The position numbers and the translations under genes are program-made. Shown one piece after another: positions 11,106 through 21,207 of a stretch of 64,000 nt of DNA; position 1 is the stretch's first letter; every line of letters begins with the position of its first letter. Source of the DNA: Populus alba (taxonomy: Eukaryota > Streptophyta > Magnoliopsida > Malpighiales > Salicaceae); assembly GCF_005239225.2 (NCBI RefSeq), contig NC_133287.1:4693493-4757492 (forward strand). Reading direction: 5' to 3'. The notes below the pieces were generated by a model. The model saw nothing but the letters and a program-made list of their open reading frames with translations, was not told the DNA's origin and ran no database searches.

Positions 11106-11330
11106 ATAATACTTACGGAGCATGGGTTTTGCGCAGTAAGTGTTATAAAGATAAACCTAAAACGGAACTCCCGAAACTGATCTGGTCGAAGCTTGATTGA
11201 TCTGAAACTTTGTCCTTTATAACAATCCTCCTTAGCCCAAAAACTATGATCAAAACTTAGTCATTTCGAGGTCCTTATCCAGCAATCCTCTGAATTCTTA
11301 CTTTAGTTTGATCAACATGGCAATCCATCT

Positions 11331-11381
11331 GAGATCCCATCTGGCGATCTCCTTTAACCTGGAATCCCATCTGGCGATTCC
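11331..11381. repeat. Two outlying hairpin units of the covarying array
   Basis: Units at 11331-11351 and 11361-11381 have stems GAGATC/GATCTC and GGAATC/GATTCC around the loop CCATCTGGC. They are the same family as the main array at 12331-12977 and are separated from it by the 38 bp array. Confidence 0.85.
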
Positions 11382-11403
11382 TTTACCCATAACCAATACA
11401 AAA

Positions 11404-12290
11404 AAATGCGTGTGTGGTCTCATTATGATGGGTGACCTGCCCGAGTGGAAAAGGGAAAGAGTGGTCTCATTCTTTAGGTGACCTACCCAGAGGGAAGAAT
11501 GGCCTCATTATTATGGGTGACCTACCCAGGTAAAAAAAAAATAGAGAATGGTCTCATTCTTATGGGTGACCTACCCAGAGAAATATGGTCTCATTGTGAT
11601 GGGTGACCTGCCCAAGGAAAAATGAAGAGTGGTCTTATTCTTTGGGTGACCTACCCAGGGGAAGGAATGGCCTCATTCTTATGGGTGACCTACCCAGGTA
11701 AAAAAAGATGAAGAATGGTCTCATTGTATGGGTGACCTACCCAGAAAAATAATGGTCTCATTGTATGGGTGACCTACCCAAGAAAAATGATGGTCTTATT
11801 GTATGGGTGACGAACCCGAGAAAAATGATGGTCTCATTGTATGGGTGACGAACCCAAGAAAAATGATGGTCATTGTATGGGTGACCTACCCAGGAAAAAT
11901 GATGGTCTCATTGTATGGGTGACGAACCCAAGAAAAATGATGGTCTCATTGTATGGGTGACCTACCCAGGAAAAAAGATGGTCTCATTGTATGGGTGACG
12001 AACCCAAGAAAAATGATGGTCTCATTGTATGGGTGACCTACCCAGGAAAAAAGATGGTCTCATTGTATGGGTGACGAACCCAAGAAAAATGATGGTCTCA
12101 TTGTATGGGTGACGAACCCAAGAAAAATGATGGTCTCATTGTATGGGTGACCTACCCAGGAAAAATGATGGAGAATGGTCTCATTGTATGGGTGACCTAC
12201 CCAGAAAAATAATGGTCTCATTGTACGGGTGACCTACCCAAGAAAAATGATGGTCTCATCGTATGGGTGACTAACCCAAGGGAAAGAATT
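11404..12290. repeat. Tandem array of about 38 bp units
   Basis: More than 20 units contain TGGTCTCATTGTATGGGTGA, then either CCTACCCAGG or CGAACCCAAG, then AAAAATGAT. The first units are longer and more diverged; those from about 11700 are nearly identical. Each unit holds a small inverted repeat TGGGT/ACCCA whose 5-base loop is GACCT or GACGA, and the two loop types are intermixed. Confidence 0.92.
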
Positions 12291-12330
12291 TTGTAAACTC
12301 CATGCTTTTCTAAGAAATGGTTTCAATATG

Positions 12331-12977
12331 AGGTCCCTTCTGGCGACCTTCCTTGATGAATGTCGAAGTACGAGATCCCTTCTGGCGATCTCAAATAACT
12401 TGGAATCCCATCTGGCGATTCCTTTTATTCAAAGCTGAAATATTAGGTCCCTTCTGGCGACCTTCATCGAAATATGAGATCCCTTCTGGCGATCTCCTTT
12501 AGCCAAACAACTTGGAATCCCATCTGGCGATTCCTATTATACCAAAGCTGAAATTTGAGGTCCCTTCTGGCGACCTCCATTGATGAATATCGAAAACGAG
12601 ACCCCTTCTGGCAATCTCAAACAACTTGGAATCCCATCTGGTGATTCCTTTTATTCAAAGCTGAAATATTAGGTCCTTTCTGGCGACCTTCATCGAAATA
12701 TGAGATCCCTTCTGGCGATCTCCTTTAGCCAAACAACTTGGAATCCCATCTGGCGATTCCTTTTATACCAAAGCTGAAAATTGAGGTCTCTTCTGGCGAC
12801 CTCCATTGATGAATATAAAAAACGAGACCCCTTCTAGCGATCTCAAACAACTTGGAATCCCATCTGGTGATTCCTTTTATTCAAAGCTGAAATATGAGGT
12901 CCCTTCTGGCGACCTCCATCGAAATACGAGATCCCTTCTGGCGATCTCAACAACTTGGAATCCTATTTGGCGATTCC
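12331..12977. repeat. Array of 18 short inverted repeats with covarying stems
   Basis: Units start at 12331, 12372, 12402, 12445, 12476, 12514, 12557, 12598, 12628, 12671, 12702, 12740, 12783, 12824, 12854, 12896, 12928 and 12957. Three stem classes are seen: AGGTC/GACCT, GAGATC/GATCTC and GGAATC/GATTCC. All share a loop of the form CC(T/A)TCTGGC. A higher-order period of about 226 bp is visible (12331, 12557, 12783 and 12445, 12671, 12896). A few units have one broken pair (12598, 12824). Confidence 0.9.
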
Positions 12978-14093
12978 TTTTTACCGAATGCTATCGATGT
13001 CGTTCTTCCTGCTAGCAGGGTTTGAAAACCATTATCTGTTGTTCTACAATCAACTCAATGATTCTTTCTTAGTCCATAATCTTGTTGGAACGCGCTAAGA
13101 TCTCCTCCTGTAACGATCCAAAAAAACATATATGCAATGATTTATGATTAGATGCAATGCATGCATTCATACCTGGTTTTGAAACATAGGTCCCATCCTC
13201 TTCTTCTAGTTCATGAGACCCCCTCTTAACATGAACTTTGCTTTTGAAGTCGTATGTTGGATTCATCTCTCGTGTTGCCTATCATATTCTTGGAGAAGAA
13301 GTCGTTGACTTTCTCCAAGTAGTCCTTTTCTCAAAAATGTACGACTTGTATTTGCCTCTTTGTCATGCTTTTGTCAAATGCTTTAGCTTGGTTTTCAAAT
13401 CAATAGGCTTTCATATCCAATTTTAAACATGTAAAAATTTTCATAAAACATCTCGTCTTGCCCCCAGTGTAGGGGTGCGATATACGACTGTTGGGCTTTA
13501 ATATAGAGAAGAAATTCATTCCGACTTAAAAATAAAACCACCAACAAAAAACTCTTTAGAGAGTGAAAGGACAATAATGTATTTTTCAAAAATGCACATT
13601 ATTTAGGATTGATAAACTCTATTTTTATCTTGAAAGAAAATTTACAGGTGATGTATCAATTCATTATGTTATCCAGAGGTGAGGTTGTATTTCAAGGGTA
13701 ACTTTTCTTAAATTTCATATTAAACCATTTTATGATACTTTATTTGTAACCACTCAACTTGTTCCAAAAGTGCATAATCTCATCATTTATTTAAAGAAAA
13801 GGTAGGCTCAAAGACAAACACAAAAATCTGGCTGACAAAATAAGCTCTGAGCTCTGAATGCTCACTAGAGAAAATAAAAGCAAAGACAAAAGCATGCTAA
13901 GGCAAATAAAGTTGTTTTACATTTTGAAAACTACGAGAAGTTCTTGGGTCAACCCGTTCTGAAACTTCTTCTAGTGTGTGGAAAGTCAACCGAGGCAATG
14001 CTTCATCTTCCTTCCCCACTTGCGTTTCCTTGTCTTCTCCTTCGATCTGGCATTCTTCATTATTGACGACTCTTGACCAAGGTTTTCCAACCT
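12978..14093. other. Element A interior downstream of gag, non-coding
   Basis: This is where pol would normally follow gag on the minus strand. I see no protease, reverse transcriptase or integrase motif in any frame. Confidence 0.7.
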
Positions 14094-15524
14094 TTATCCC
14101 CTATCACTTTTGTCATGACCAGGCAATGGATTTGAACTGATATTGGGCGCGTCTTCAAATGACACCCATCCTACCTTGATGAGCTTCAACAACTTGTTCT
14201 TGAAACCATAGCATGTTTCAAGACAATGCCCGGGAATACCAGCATGGTACTCGCAAGTCAACTCGAGCTTATACCAGATGGGGAATGGTGGCTGTAGTGG
14301 TAATGTAGGGATAGGAGCTATTTGTCCAATGCTCAGTAGTTTGGCATATATGTCCTTTAGAGGCATGGGTAATGGCGGTAGTTGTTCTGAAATGTATCTT
14401 GGGTTTGGTCTTTGGTAGTTGTTTTGGGTGTTTGACTGGCCATTTGCTCGATTAGGGGAAAAAGGTTTGTTAAAGTTTATGTGGGCCACATGGGAGGTAG
14501 GTATTTGTGGGTTATATGAATCCGTTATCTTGTCATTGGACCCACCTTCGAAGTTGTTAACGGGACCTTTCAATTTTCTTCCGAAAAAACCCTTTGTCTC
14601 CAATGGCTCAATTATGCGTCCAGCTTTAATCCCCTGCTCTATTCTTTCCGCTATGCGTACAGCATCATAGAAATGTTGAGATGAGCTACCCATTAAATGC
14701 TCATAGTAGGGTGCTTTGAATGTATTGGCGAACAAAGTCACCATCTCCGTTTCTATCAAAGGGGGTTGCACATGCATGGCCTCGTCCCTCCATCTTTGCG
14801 CATAAGCCCTTACTGATTCTTGGCTTCTCTTTTCCATTGACATAAGGCTCGTTCGATCTGGAGCAATTTCCAAATTGAACTTGTATTGCTTAAGGAAAGC
14901 CTCAACTAAATCCTTCCATTTCTTGATCTTGGCATTATCCAACCTCATGTACCAACTTAGCGCTGACCCCGATAGACTGTCTTGGAAAAAGTAGATCAGT
15001 AACTTATCGTCATGAATCACCTCAGCCATCTTATTGCAATAAGATCGAAGGTGAGTGTTTGGGCATTCCAACCCAGTGTACTTTATAAACTCCGGTATCC
15101 TAAATTTTTTTGGTACCGTGATGTTTGGTACCAAGCATATTTCAGACGCTCGCATGGGGTCAAACCAGTCATCTCCCTCGACTCCTCTTAACCTTTCTTC
15201 CAAGGCTGATATCTTGTCATCGTTCATAAATCCGGTGGACCTATTATCGGAAGGCCCTTCCACAGTGATGTGAGCTTGAGGGGGCTGAATGGGAATGGTA
15301 GGCGCAAAGTGCTGCCCCGTCGCTGAATCTGCCCCCAAGTTCTGAGATACCCCCGGGACATGAACTGACGGTGCTCCTATAGGTGGTTGGGTAGATGTTC
15401 CCTCCCCGTTCTTCGCTCTTAAAAGTTGCTCAAGCAGATTGGTCAGTCGAGAAACTTCATTTTTCACAGATTCCAACTCGGTCTAGTAGTGTGACTCTAA
15501 TTGAGCTCTTTCTTCGTTTTCCAT
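14094..15524 (-). pseudogene. gag: Element A gag polyprotein, early stop codon
   Basis: The minus-strand frame encodes a capsid-type protein of the plant retrotransposon gag family. The core (around IPEFIKYTGLECPNTHLRSY, SWYMRLDNAKIKKWKDLVEA and SVRAYAQRWRDEA) spans roughly the middle third of the 460-residue open stretch. A Cys/His cluster near the C-terminus (CEYHAGIPGHCLETC) has the Tat-type zinc-binding layout. An ATG at 15524 starts the same frame, but a TAG at 15485-15483 interrupts it at codon 14. Without that start, the next internal ATG lies about 84 residues into the open stretch. The frame ends before any protease motif. It is either inactive, or made from an internal start lacking the N-terminal coiled region. 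Confidence 0.85.
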
Positions 15525-16073
15525 TCTTGATCTGGACCGGGTTTGGTGGACTCTGGATGTGGGACCTATGTTTCACGATCTGGAATGCATATGATAAAAT
15601 GCGTGATGAAAATGTGATGCGCGATGAGTATAATATTGCAAAAAGATACATAACCTAAGGACAAGCTCTATTTATTAAGTTAGAGTGGGTAGTTTTTCTA
15701 TCTGGTCTTGAAGGGTCTCATATCTGCCCAGTGACGTTCTTCGTAAAGAAGTATGGGGGCGTTGCAAGGAACAGTTAAGACACGTATGCCCACCGTTACC
15801 AAACAGGCACTCAGATATGAGTTGGGTGTTTCACGCATTTAAACCCTGACCAATAGTCTTAGGGTAAATCGCTAATTTCCCCACTTAACTTAAGGCTTGT
15901 GTGTGCTTTTCAAAATTAAGGCAAGTGATGCATGAGACAATTGTATACAATGTATAAATAATACGCGTAAAATAAAAAACAAATATGCAAATAAACAGAA
16001 AGGCATATTAACAATAAACACACAAAAAAAAAACACAAACAAATCAGACAAAAACAAAGCTTAGTCTACAAGG
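15525..16073 (-). other. Element A untranslated leader
   Basis: Non-coding leader between primer binding site and gag on the minus strand. It aligns with the leader of element C at about 25115-25530, including the phrases around 'cacccaactcatatctgagtgcc' and 'gccccatac', despite diverged LTRs. Conservation of a non-coding leader suggests a packaging or translation role. Confidence 0.65.
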
Positions 16074-16091
16074 TCCCCAGTGGAGTCGCCA
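16074..16091 (-). promoter_or_regulatory. Primer binding site of element A
   Basis: The minus strand reads TGGCGACTCCACTGGGGA, three bases from the LTR end. The identical 18-mer follows the LTRs of elements B and C. Confidence 0.88.
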
Positions 16092-16094
16092 TTC

Positions 16095-17073
16095 TGTCGC
16101 ACCCCAAAAAATAAAACATCTTGCGAGTTCGACTGGCGAATTTTTTATTTTTGGTTTGTTTGATTTGGTTCTTTGGAGTCGCCACCTAGTATTTTGGTCA
16201 CTAGGAACCCTAACCGGTCTCAGAGATTGAGTACGAGGACTGGTTGCGTAAAGGGAAGGTATTAGCACCCCAAATACGCCCTACCTAAGGTAAGCTGCAT
16301 TGTTTTATTGTCTGATAAAAACTAAGGTGTTATTATACTTCTAGTCGTTGGTCTGTTTATGGTTCAAGAAAAATCCTCCTCGGTAAGAAGGTCTTTTATC
16401 TTATCGGGTAAAAATCCTAACCGTTTCTAACGTCCATACCAAAATTTTATTAATAATACTTAGGAATACGTTTTACGTATAAATTCGTAATCCCAAATAT
16501 TAAAATAAAACAAAAAGATTTTTTTTAGAATTTTTGAAATATTGGCCTAGTTCTCATGGCTTGAATAAACTGGTTATTAAAGCCAAAATGCATGTTAATA
16601 CATATATTGTTTTTGAAAATTTTCTTTGTTGTATGAAAATATGATGTTATAATATTTATATGTATATATTGGAGAGACTAGGCCGTATTTTAAAACAAAA
16701 ACAATTTTTGGAAAAATATTATTTTTTTTATGCTTTGGCGAAAATCAGGTATTTTAATACTGAGCTTGTATCCTTACGGTATAAAAATACAAACCCAATA
16801 TTAATCCATTTTTGATAAAAATATGCAGAAAAATCAACAACATTTTTAGGGACTTTTTAGAATTTTTTTGAAAGCAAAAACATTTTTTATTCTGAAAATC
16901 TTTGATGTTTTGACGAAAACCGGGTATTTATAACACTGGTTTTGTATCTTTACAGTATAAAAATACAAACCAGAATTAAAACATTTTTGACAAAACATAT
17001 ACAGAAAAATCAACAATATTTTTATTTTTTTATATATATAAATACATTTTTTATATATATAACATATATACAC

Positions 17074-17122
<49 letters not shown>

Positions 17123-18635
17123 TTATAATATATTTATATATTAAAAGGGGCTGGGCCGGCCCAAACTAAACTGGGCCGGACCCAGCCCAACAGTCGTTGG
17201 GCCGATCTCGGCCCAACAAACTAATTAAACTCTATCTGGGCCGGACCTGGCCCAGACCACCGGATCGGGCCAGACCACTCTGGCCCGACCCACATAGTTC
17301 TGGGCCAGACACCATCTGGCCCAGAAGAATTAAAAAACAACACAGGGGGGGAATTATTTTCCCCCCGTCCCCTGCATGCAGAACGACTCTGCATGCAGGG
17401 GGACGAAATATATGAACAAAAAAAAAAAAATGTGCAGGGGGAAGCGTACCTGGCACGGCGGAGACGACGGCTTGCTGGCGGTGCTGCTGCGGAGGCGGTG
17501 CGGCGTCTTAGCTCACGGCGGGTCAGGCGGTTTCTCTCTCCTCTGTTACAGGGTTTCTCTCTCTTCGTTTTTTTTTCTTTGTTTCGGGGTTCCTCCCTTT
17601 TCTTTTTTTTCGTCCCCGTGCTCTCCCTTTCAGTCCTCTATTTATAGAACCATGGGCGTGGCTTTTCATCGTGGACCCAGGAGCGGGTTGAGGAGCGGCT
17701 GTCGAGGAGCGGCGGGGCTCCCTCGGCTTCGGCCACGAGCGGGTTGTCGGCCATTGTTTTCTGTCGGTGGCCCACCGACGTGGGGTCTCTGTCGGTTGGT
17801 AAGGGGGACCTGCAAAAAAAGAATAAAAAATACAATGTTTTTCTTCTTCCCCGCTGTAACGTTCGGGGGAAGAAGACAGTGAACAGTGCCGTTCAAAAAC
17901 GGCACCGTTCGGTTACCCCTTTTTTTTTTTTTTTTTTAAATAATTATATATGAAACGGCGTCGTTTTGGATAAAACGCGCCGTTTCATTTAAAGGAGCCA
18001 AAATCCAGATCAGTCCTCCATTATTTCACCTTCGGTCGCCGCCCCTCTTGTTGGCCGCCTTTTTCACTTTGGTCCTTGGCCTCTGATTTATGCAATTAAA
18101 CCCCTAATTGACCAATAAACTTCCAATTTCTTCAATTAAGCCCCTGAATCAATTCCAAACAGCCCCCTCTATCTTTTGCGCCTTCTCCAAATTTGGTCCC
18201 TGGTTTCGGATTTTCACAATTAAGCCCCTAATTGGCCATTAAACTTCAATATTTATGCAATTAAGCCCCTGATTTGACCCAATAAATTCCTAAAAAATAT
18301 ATTTTGGCCCCATAACTTAAATTTCTTCTAATTAAAGCCCAAATTGACTTAAAATCAATTTTTCTTGCAATCAAATCTTCTATAAATTCAAATAAAAAAC
18401 CAATTAAGTCCATAAACATCCAAATTTGGGCTTTCTCCTCAAAATTCAAATTTTCCTTCTCAATAGGGCTTTCATCCTTCAAGAATATACTGTCAAAAAT
18501 TCAATCCTTGTATTTTTAAATTCCTTGACCAATTTTCTGACTTTTTTTCGGGCGCTTCTGCCTCCGGTTATTTTTCTAACCTCTTTTGGCTATTTATTTT
18601 ATTTTTTCAGGGGGACCCAAAAATGGGTTACAACA
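16095..18635 (-). repeat. Element A right LTR (5' LTR of the minus-strand element)
   Basis: 2541 bp, nearly identical to 8562-11091. Differences are mostly one-base changes in homopolymers, such as the poly-T near 17920 and the (TAA)n length. It ends in CA at 18635, followed by the ATCAT duplication. Confidence 0.93.
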
Positions 18636-18640
18636 ATCAT

Positions 18641-19189
18641 TATCGCAGTCCTTAGCTAAAAAGAAAAAAGAAAAAAGAAAAAAAACAGGAGAAAGGCAGT
18701 AGGTGGGAAAGGAAAGAGTAAAGCTTGACTGAATTAGTGAGGGAAAACGAACTCTTGACTTTGGAGGAATCCAATTTTTTGGCGTTACCACCCTGAAACC
18801 CTCCCTCTCCTCCCAATTTACACATTAAAAAACCGCGCGCCTCTTCATTCATTAGCTACCCTCAGAATTCAAACCACCCCAAAAGGCCCCCTCCCTCCAT
18901 TTATGGAAAACCTAAATAAAAAAAAACTACTTTAAAATTTTCACAGGGAGTCACCTCCCCCTCCCCCTCCCTCCCGCCCCCGCTCTCCCTCCATCCATGA
19001 AAGTAGAAAACCAAAATAATATTTATGAAAACAGTTTGCCAAAATCAAAACACTGCTATCATTTTCCCACTTCAAAATTTCACCTCCCATTTCCCCTCCA
19101 AAGTGCCACCATTATATATACCTCTTGCCCCTCCCATCTCATCACCGCCTCTTCCCCCCTCCCCCCCCTATCTCACGCTATCTCTTGCA
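18641..19189 (+). promoter_or_regulatory. Upstream region of the KEN/D-box gene, copy 1
   Basis: The region includes a TATA element TATATATA at 19113-19120, about 70 bp before the ATG, a pyrimidine-rich stretch at 18950-18993 and a GC patch CCGCGCGCC near 18832. It is nearly identical in copy 2 (52276-52798), except for a deletion of about 35 bp in the leader there. Element A sits directly upstream of it. Confidence 0.6.
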
Positions 19190-19513
19190 ATGGCTGTCCT
19201 CTTTCATAGCCAGAATGACAACAAGGAGAACGTCCCCCCTTTCTTTCCAAAGCAAGACGCTTTATTAGTTGCTAAATCTAAATCTCCACTCCCTACAAGC
19301 AATAAAAGAAGAGTCAGGAGACCGCTTGAGGACATTACCAACCTCTTGAATCAAGAAATCTTTCTGAGGTCGGTTCTTGATGATAGGATCCGTATTTTAC
19401 AGTCGCTTCCTTCAGCTTCCAGACTGAAATGTGGAAAGAGGAGAGCTGAAGATGGTGCTGACCCGTCCTGCAAGAAGACCCAGTTGCTGCATCCGAGCAA
19501 AAATTTTAGATAG
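19190..19513 (+). CDS. Small KEN-box and D-box protein, copy 1
   Basis: This is a single-exon, 107-residue protein starting MAVLFHSQNDNKENVPPFFP. The ATG is chosen because it follows the TATA box by about 70 bp and is conserved in the paralogue; the frame stays open further upstream, but that part is 5' leader. It has a KEN box (residues 11-13, NDNKENVPP) and a destruction-box-like RRPLEDITNLL at about residues 43-53, which resembles the cyclin B type. The middle (FLRSVLDDRIRILQSLPSA) is likely helical, and a basic patch follows (KCGKRR). KEN and D boxes are degradation signals for the APC/C ubiquitin ligase, so a cell-cycle-regulated nuclear protein is a reasonable inference. I do not recognise the family by name. 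The paralogue at 52799 differs by one residue (Lys to Gln in SCKKTQ) and two silent changes. Confidence 0.75.
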   Translation: MAVLFHSQNDNKENVPPFFPKQDALLVAKSKSPLPTSNKRRVRRPLEDITNLLNQEIFLRSVLDDRIRILQSLPSASRLKCGKRRAEDGADPSCKKTQLLHPSKNFR

Positions 19514-20933
19514 CTCTATTAATTCCACTGTCTAGACAGTCATTCTGCTTGATTGATGTTCTATTGAATCTTGCTTTCGTTTCTTCTTTTTGGTGAAAAA
19601 TTAGATGGGTGAACCCCAATTCCAAAAGCAAAAATATGTATACAAATTTGATGTCAATCAATGGAAGCTCCTCAATTTGTTGCATTGGATTTATCAAACC
19701 TTTCGTTATTTGGGGCCGTGTTTGATTCGCTTGGTATTGAGAATACAATAAGAGGAGGATTTGGATTTCAATGCCAAACAGGATTCACTTTCAAATCTTC
19801 TTTACTATAATATCTAAACAATTCCGTTAATTCCAAAAAAGAAAGCAGTTCTCATTCAATACCCAAGATGACCTGAGAATTCTTATTTTCTCTTCCCCTT
19901 TTATTCTATTTGTCTTTGGAATAGAGGTTTTTGCCAACTTATTCGGCTTCCACAATCGTAGAACTGGATGCCGATAAAAGGGAGATTAAAATTATAATAA
20001 ATGACCATAGTTGTGAAATCTGTCTGGCAGGTAGATCCATTGACATGTGAAATTGGGTTATAGATCGGGCTGGATTTTAGGTTTTCTTAAAAAACTTTGA
20101 AATGATATCATTTTAGAGGGTTCTGACTTTTACGTAAAATCATATACTGGTTATGAACATAGTTGAATACATTAATTAAGCTATTTCTTTTTTCCTGTTG
20201 AATGTTTTTTGCCTGCAGGTTCATATAAGAAAATGCATGAGCGTGTCAGCTAACTCGGAACAAAAGCAAAGGCTATTCATACTTTAGGCTGGAATCATAG
20301 CTCACCTTACCTGGGAATGATCTAAATAGTCAGCCAGCTTTGCGCAGAATTCACTGGTAAGTAATTTGCTTTATGTTACAAGGAAACTAAAGCTAGTGTC
20401 ATAGCAGGGTACTAGTTAATTTGCTTTATGTTACAAGGAAACATTTGTTGACAATCGATTTCATCATGGTCCAAATGTAAGGCTGTTGATCAGCTTTAAT
20501 TTCTGTGGGCAGAAACGAAATTAGGCATTCATAAGATAGGCATGGTGGCGGTGCCGGCCGGCCATGAGTGGGCTCATTCTTAATTCTTGATAGAGTACAT
20601 TGAACATAACATACATACTAAAAAATTACCAAGTCATGACCTCCTTCATTTTCTTTCATACCACATGATGCACATGTTAGTAGGTGCGATAGAGATCTCT
20701 TGTTGATGCTGAGGAGTTGAAACAAAGAGATTGGTACAAGGATGGATTCTCTCGCGACAAAAGAGTTCTGACTGGCACCGGCACATTATTAGAACCGAAC
20801 TGGTCGGTAATTCTTTTAGATCAGAAAAATTTAAAGGGATCACAGCCATATATATATAACCACTAAAAACACAATAGAATGTGATGGCTATCACCCACTT
20901 TGATTATTATATGAAAAGGGATCGCTGCTGATC
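19514..20933. other. Spacer between KEN/D-box and CLE genes, copy 1
   Basis: It holds the 3' UTR and non-coding spacer. Position 20405-20409 (CAGGG) is the empty site corresponding to the Copia F insertion in copy 2. About 130 bp present at 53745-53885 in copy 2 is absent here. No further gene seen. Confidence 0.6.
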
Positions 20934-20944
20934 TCTATATATTA
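20934..20944 (+). promoter_or_regulatory. TATA box of the CLE gene, copy 1
   Basis: CTATATATTAC, 63 bp before the ATG. The identical element is at 61444-61454 in copy 2. Confidence 0.7.
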
Positions 20945-21006
20945 CACCCTCCTCATTTATTTCTCTGCAAACCGAGCTCAATAAATTTTCTGAGAGAATA
21001 AGAAGA

Positions 21007-21207
21007 ATGGCTAGCTTGAGATGTTATCTGTGCGTACTGCTAATAGTGCTGTCATTTGCACTATACGAGGCCCGCCCCCTTGATCCATCTGCTGTACGAA
21101 GGAACTTGATCAGGACAATTCGAGCCCTGGGCGAGAGTGAAGCTGTCGGTGATCAATATGCAAATAAACGAGTGAGTCCTGGCGGACCTGATGCTAAACA
21201 CCACTAA
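21007..21207 (+). CDS. CLE-family signalling peptide precursor, copy 1
   Basis: This is a 66-residue secreted precursor. Residues 1-22 form a hydrophobic signal peptide (core CVLLIVLSFALY, likely cut near YEARP). A variable basic region follows, and the C-terminus carries the CLE motif RVSPGGPDAKHH at residues 55-66, preceded by K at 54. CLE peptides are cut to 12-13 residues and perceived by leucine-rich-repeat receptor kinases outside the cell. Pro-4 and Pro-7 of the motif, the usual hydroxylation and arabinosylation sites, are present. The motif is closest in type to the CLE1-7 group (RxSPGGPDPxHH) but has Ala in place of Pro at position 9. In Arabidopsis that group includes nutrient-responsive root peptides, but a specific role here is inference. 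The precursor is identical in copy 2. Confidence 0.93.
   Translation: MASLRCYLCVLLIVLSFALYEARPLDPSAVRRNLIRTIRALGESEAVGDQYANKRVSPGGPDAKHH

Larger units (their letters stand above)
8562..18635 (-). mobile_element. Element A: gag-only Tat/Ogre-type LTR retrotransposon
   Basis: Two near-identical 2.5 kb LTRs (8562-11091 and 16095-18635) bound a 5.0 kb interior. The target-site duplication is ATCAT (8557-8561 and 18636-18640), and the unoccupied site is at 52271-52275 in copy 2. The element reads on the minus strand: its primer binding site lies next to the right LTR and its polypurine tract next to the left. The interior has a gag-like frame and long tandem arrays, but no protease, reverse transcriptase or integrase. 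It is therefore non-autonomous and depends on a related element. The primer binding site matches those of elements B and C, and the untranslated leader matches element C. The LTRs differ mainly by homopolymer indels, so insertion was recent. Confidence 0.93.

Noticed and set aside
10717..11109. Short frames at the U3 end of LTR A
   Set aside because: Present in both LTRs, no domain, and composed of repeated AATTAAGCCCCT-type phrases typical of LTR non-coding DNA.
11404..12977. Centromeric satellite interpretation of the two arrays
   Set aside because: Both arrays lie between the gag and polypurine tract of one bounded retrotransposon with a target-site duplication, so they are element-internal repeats.
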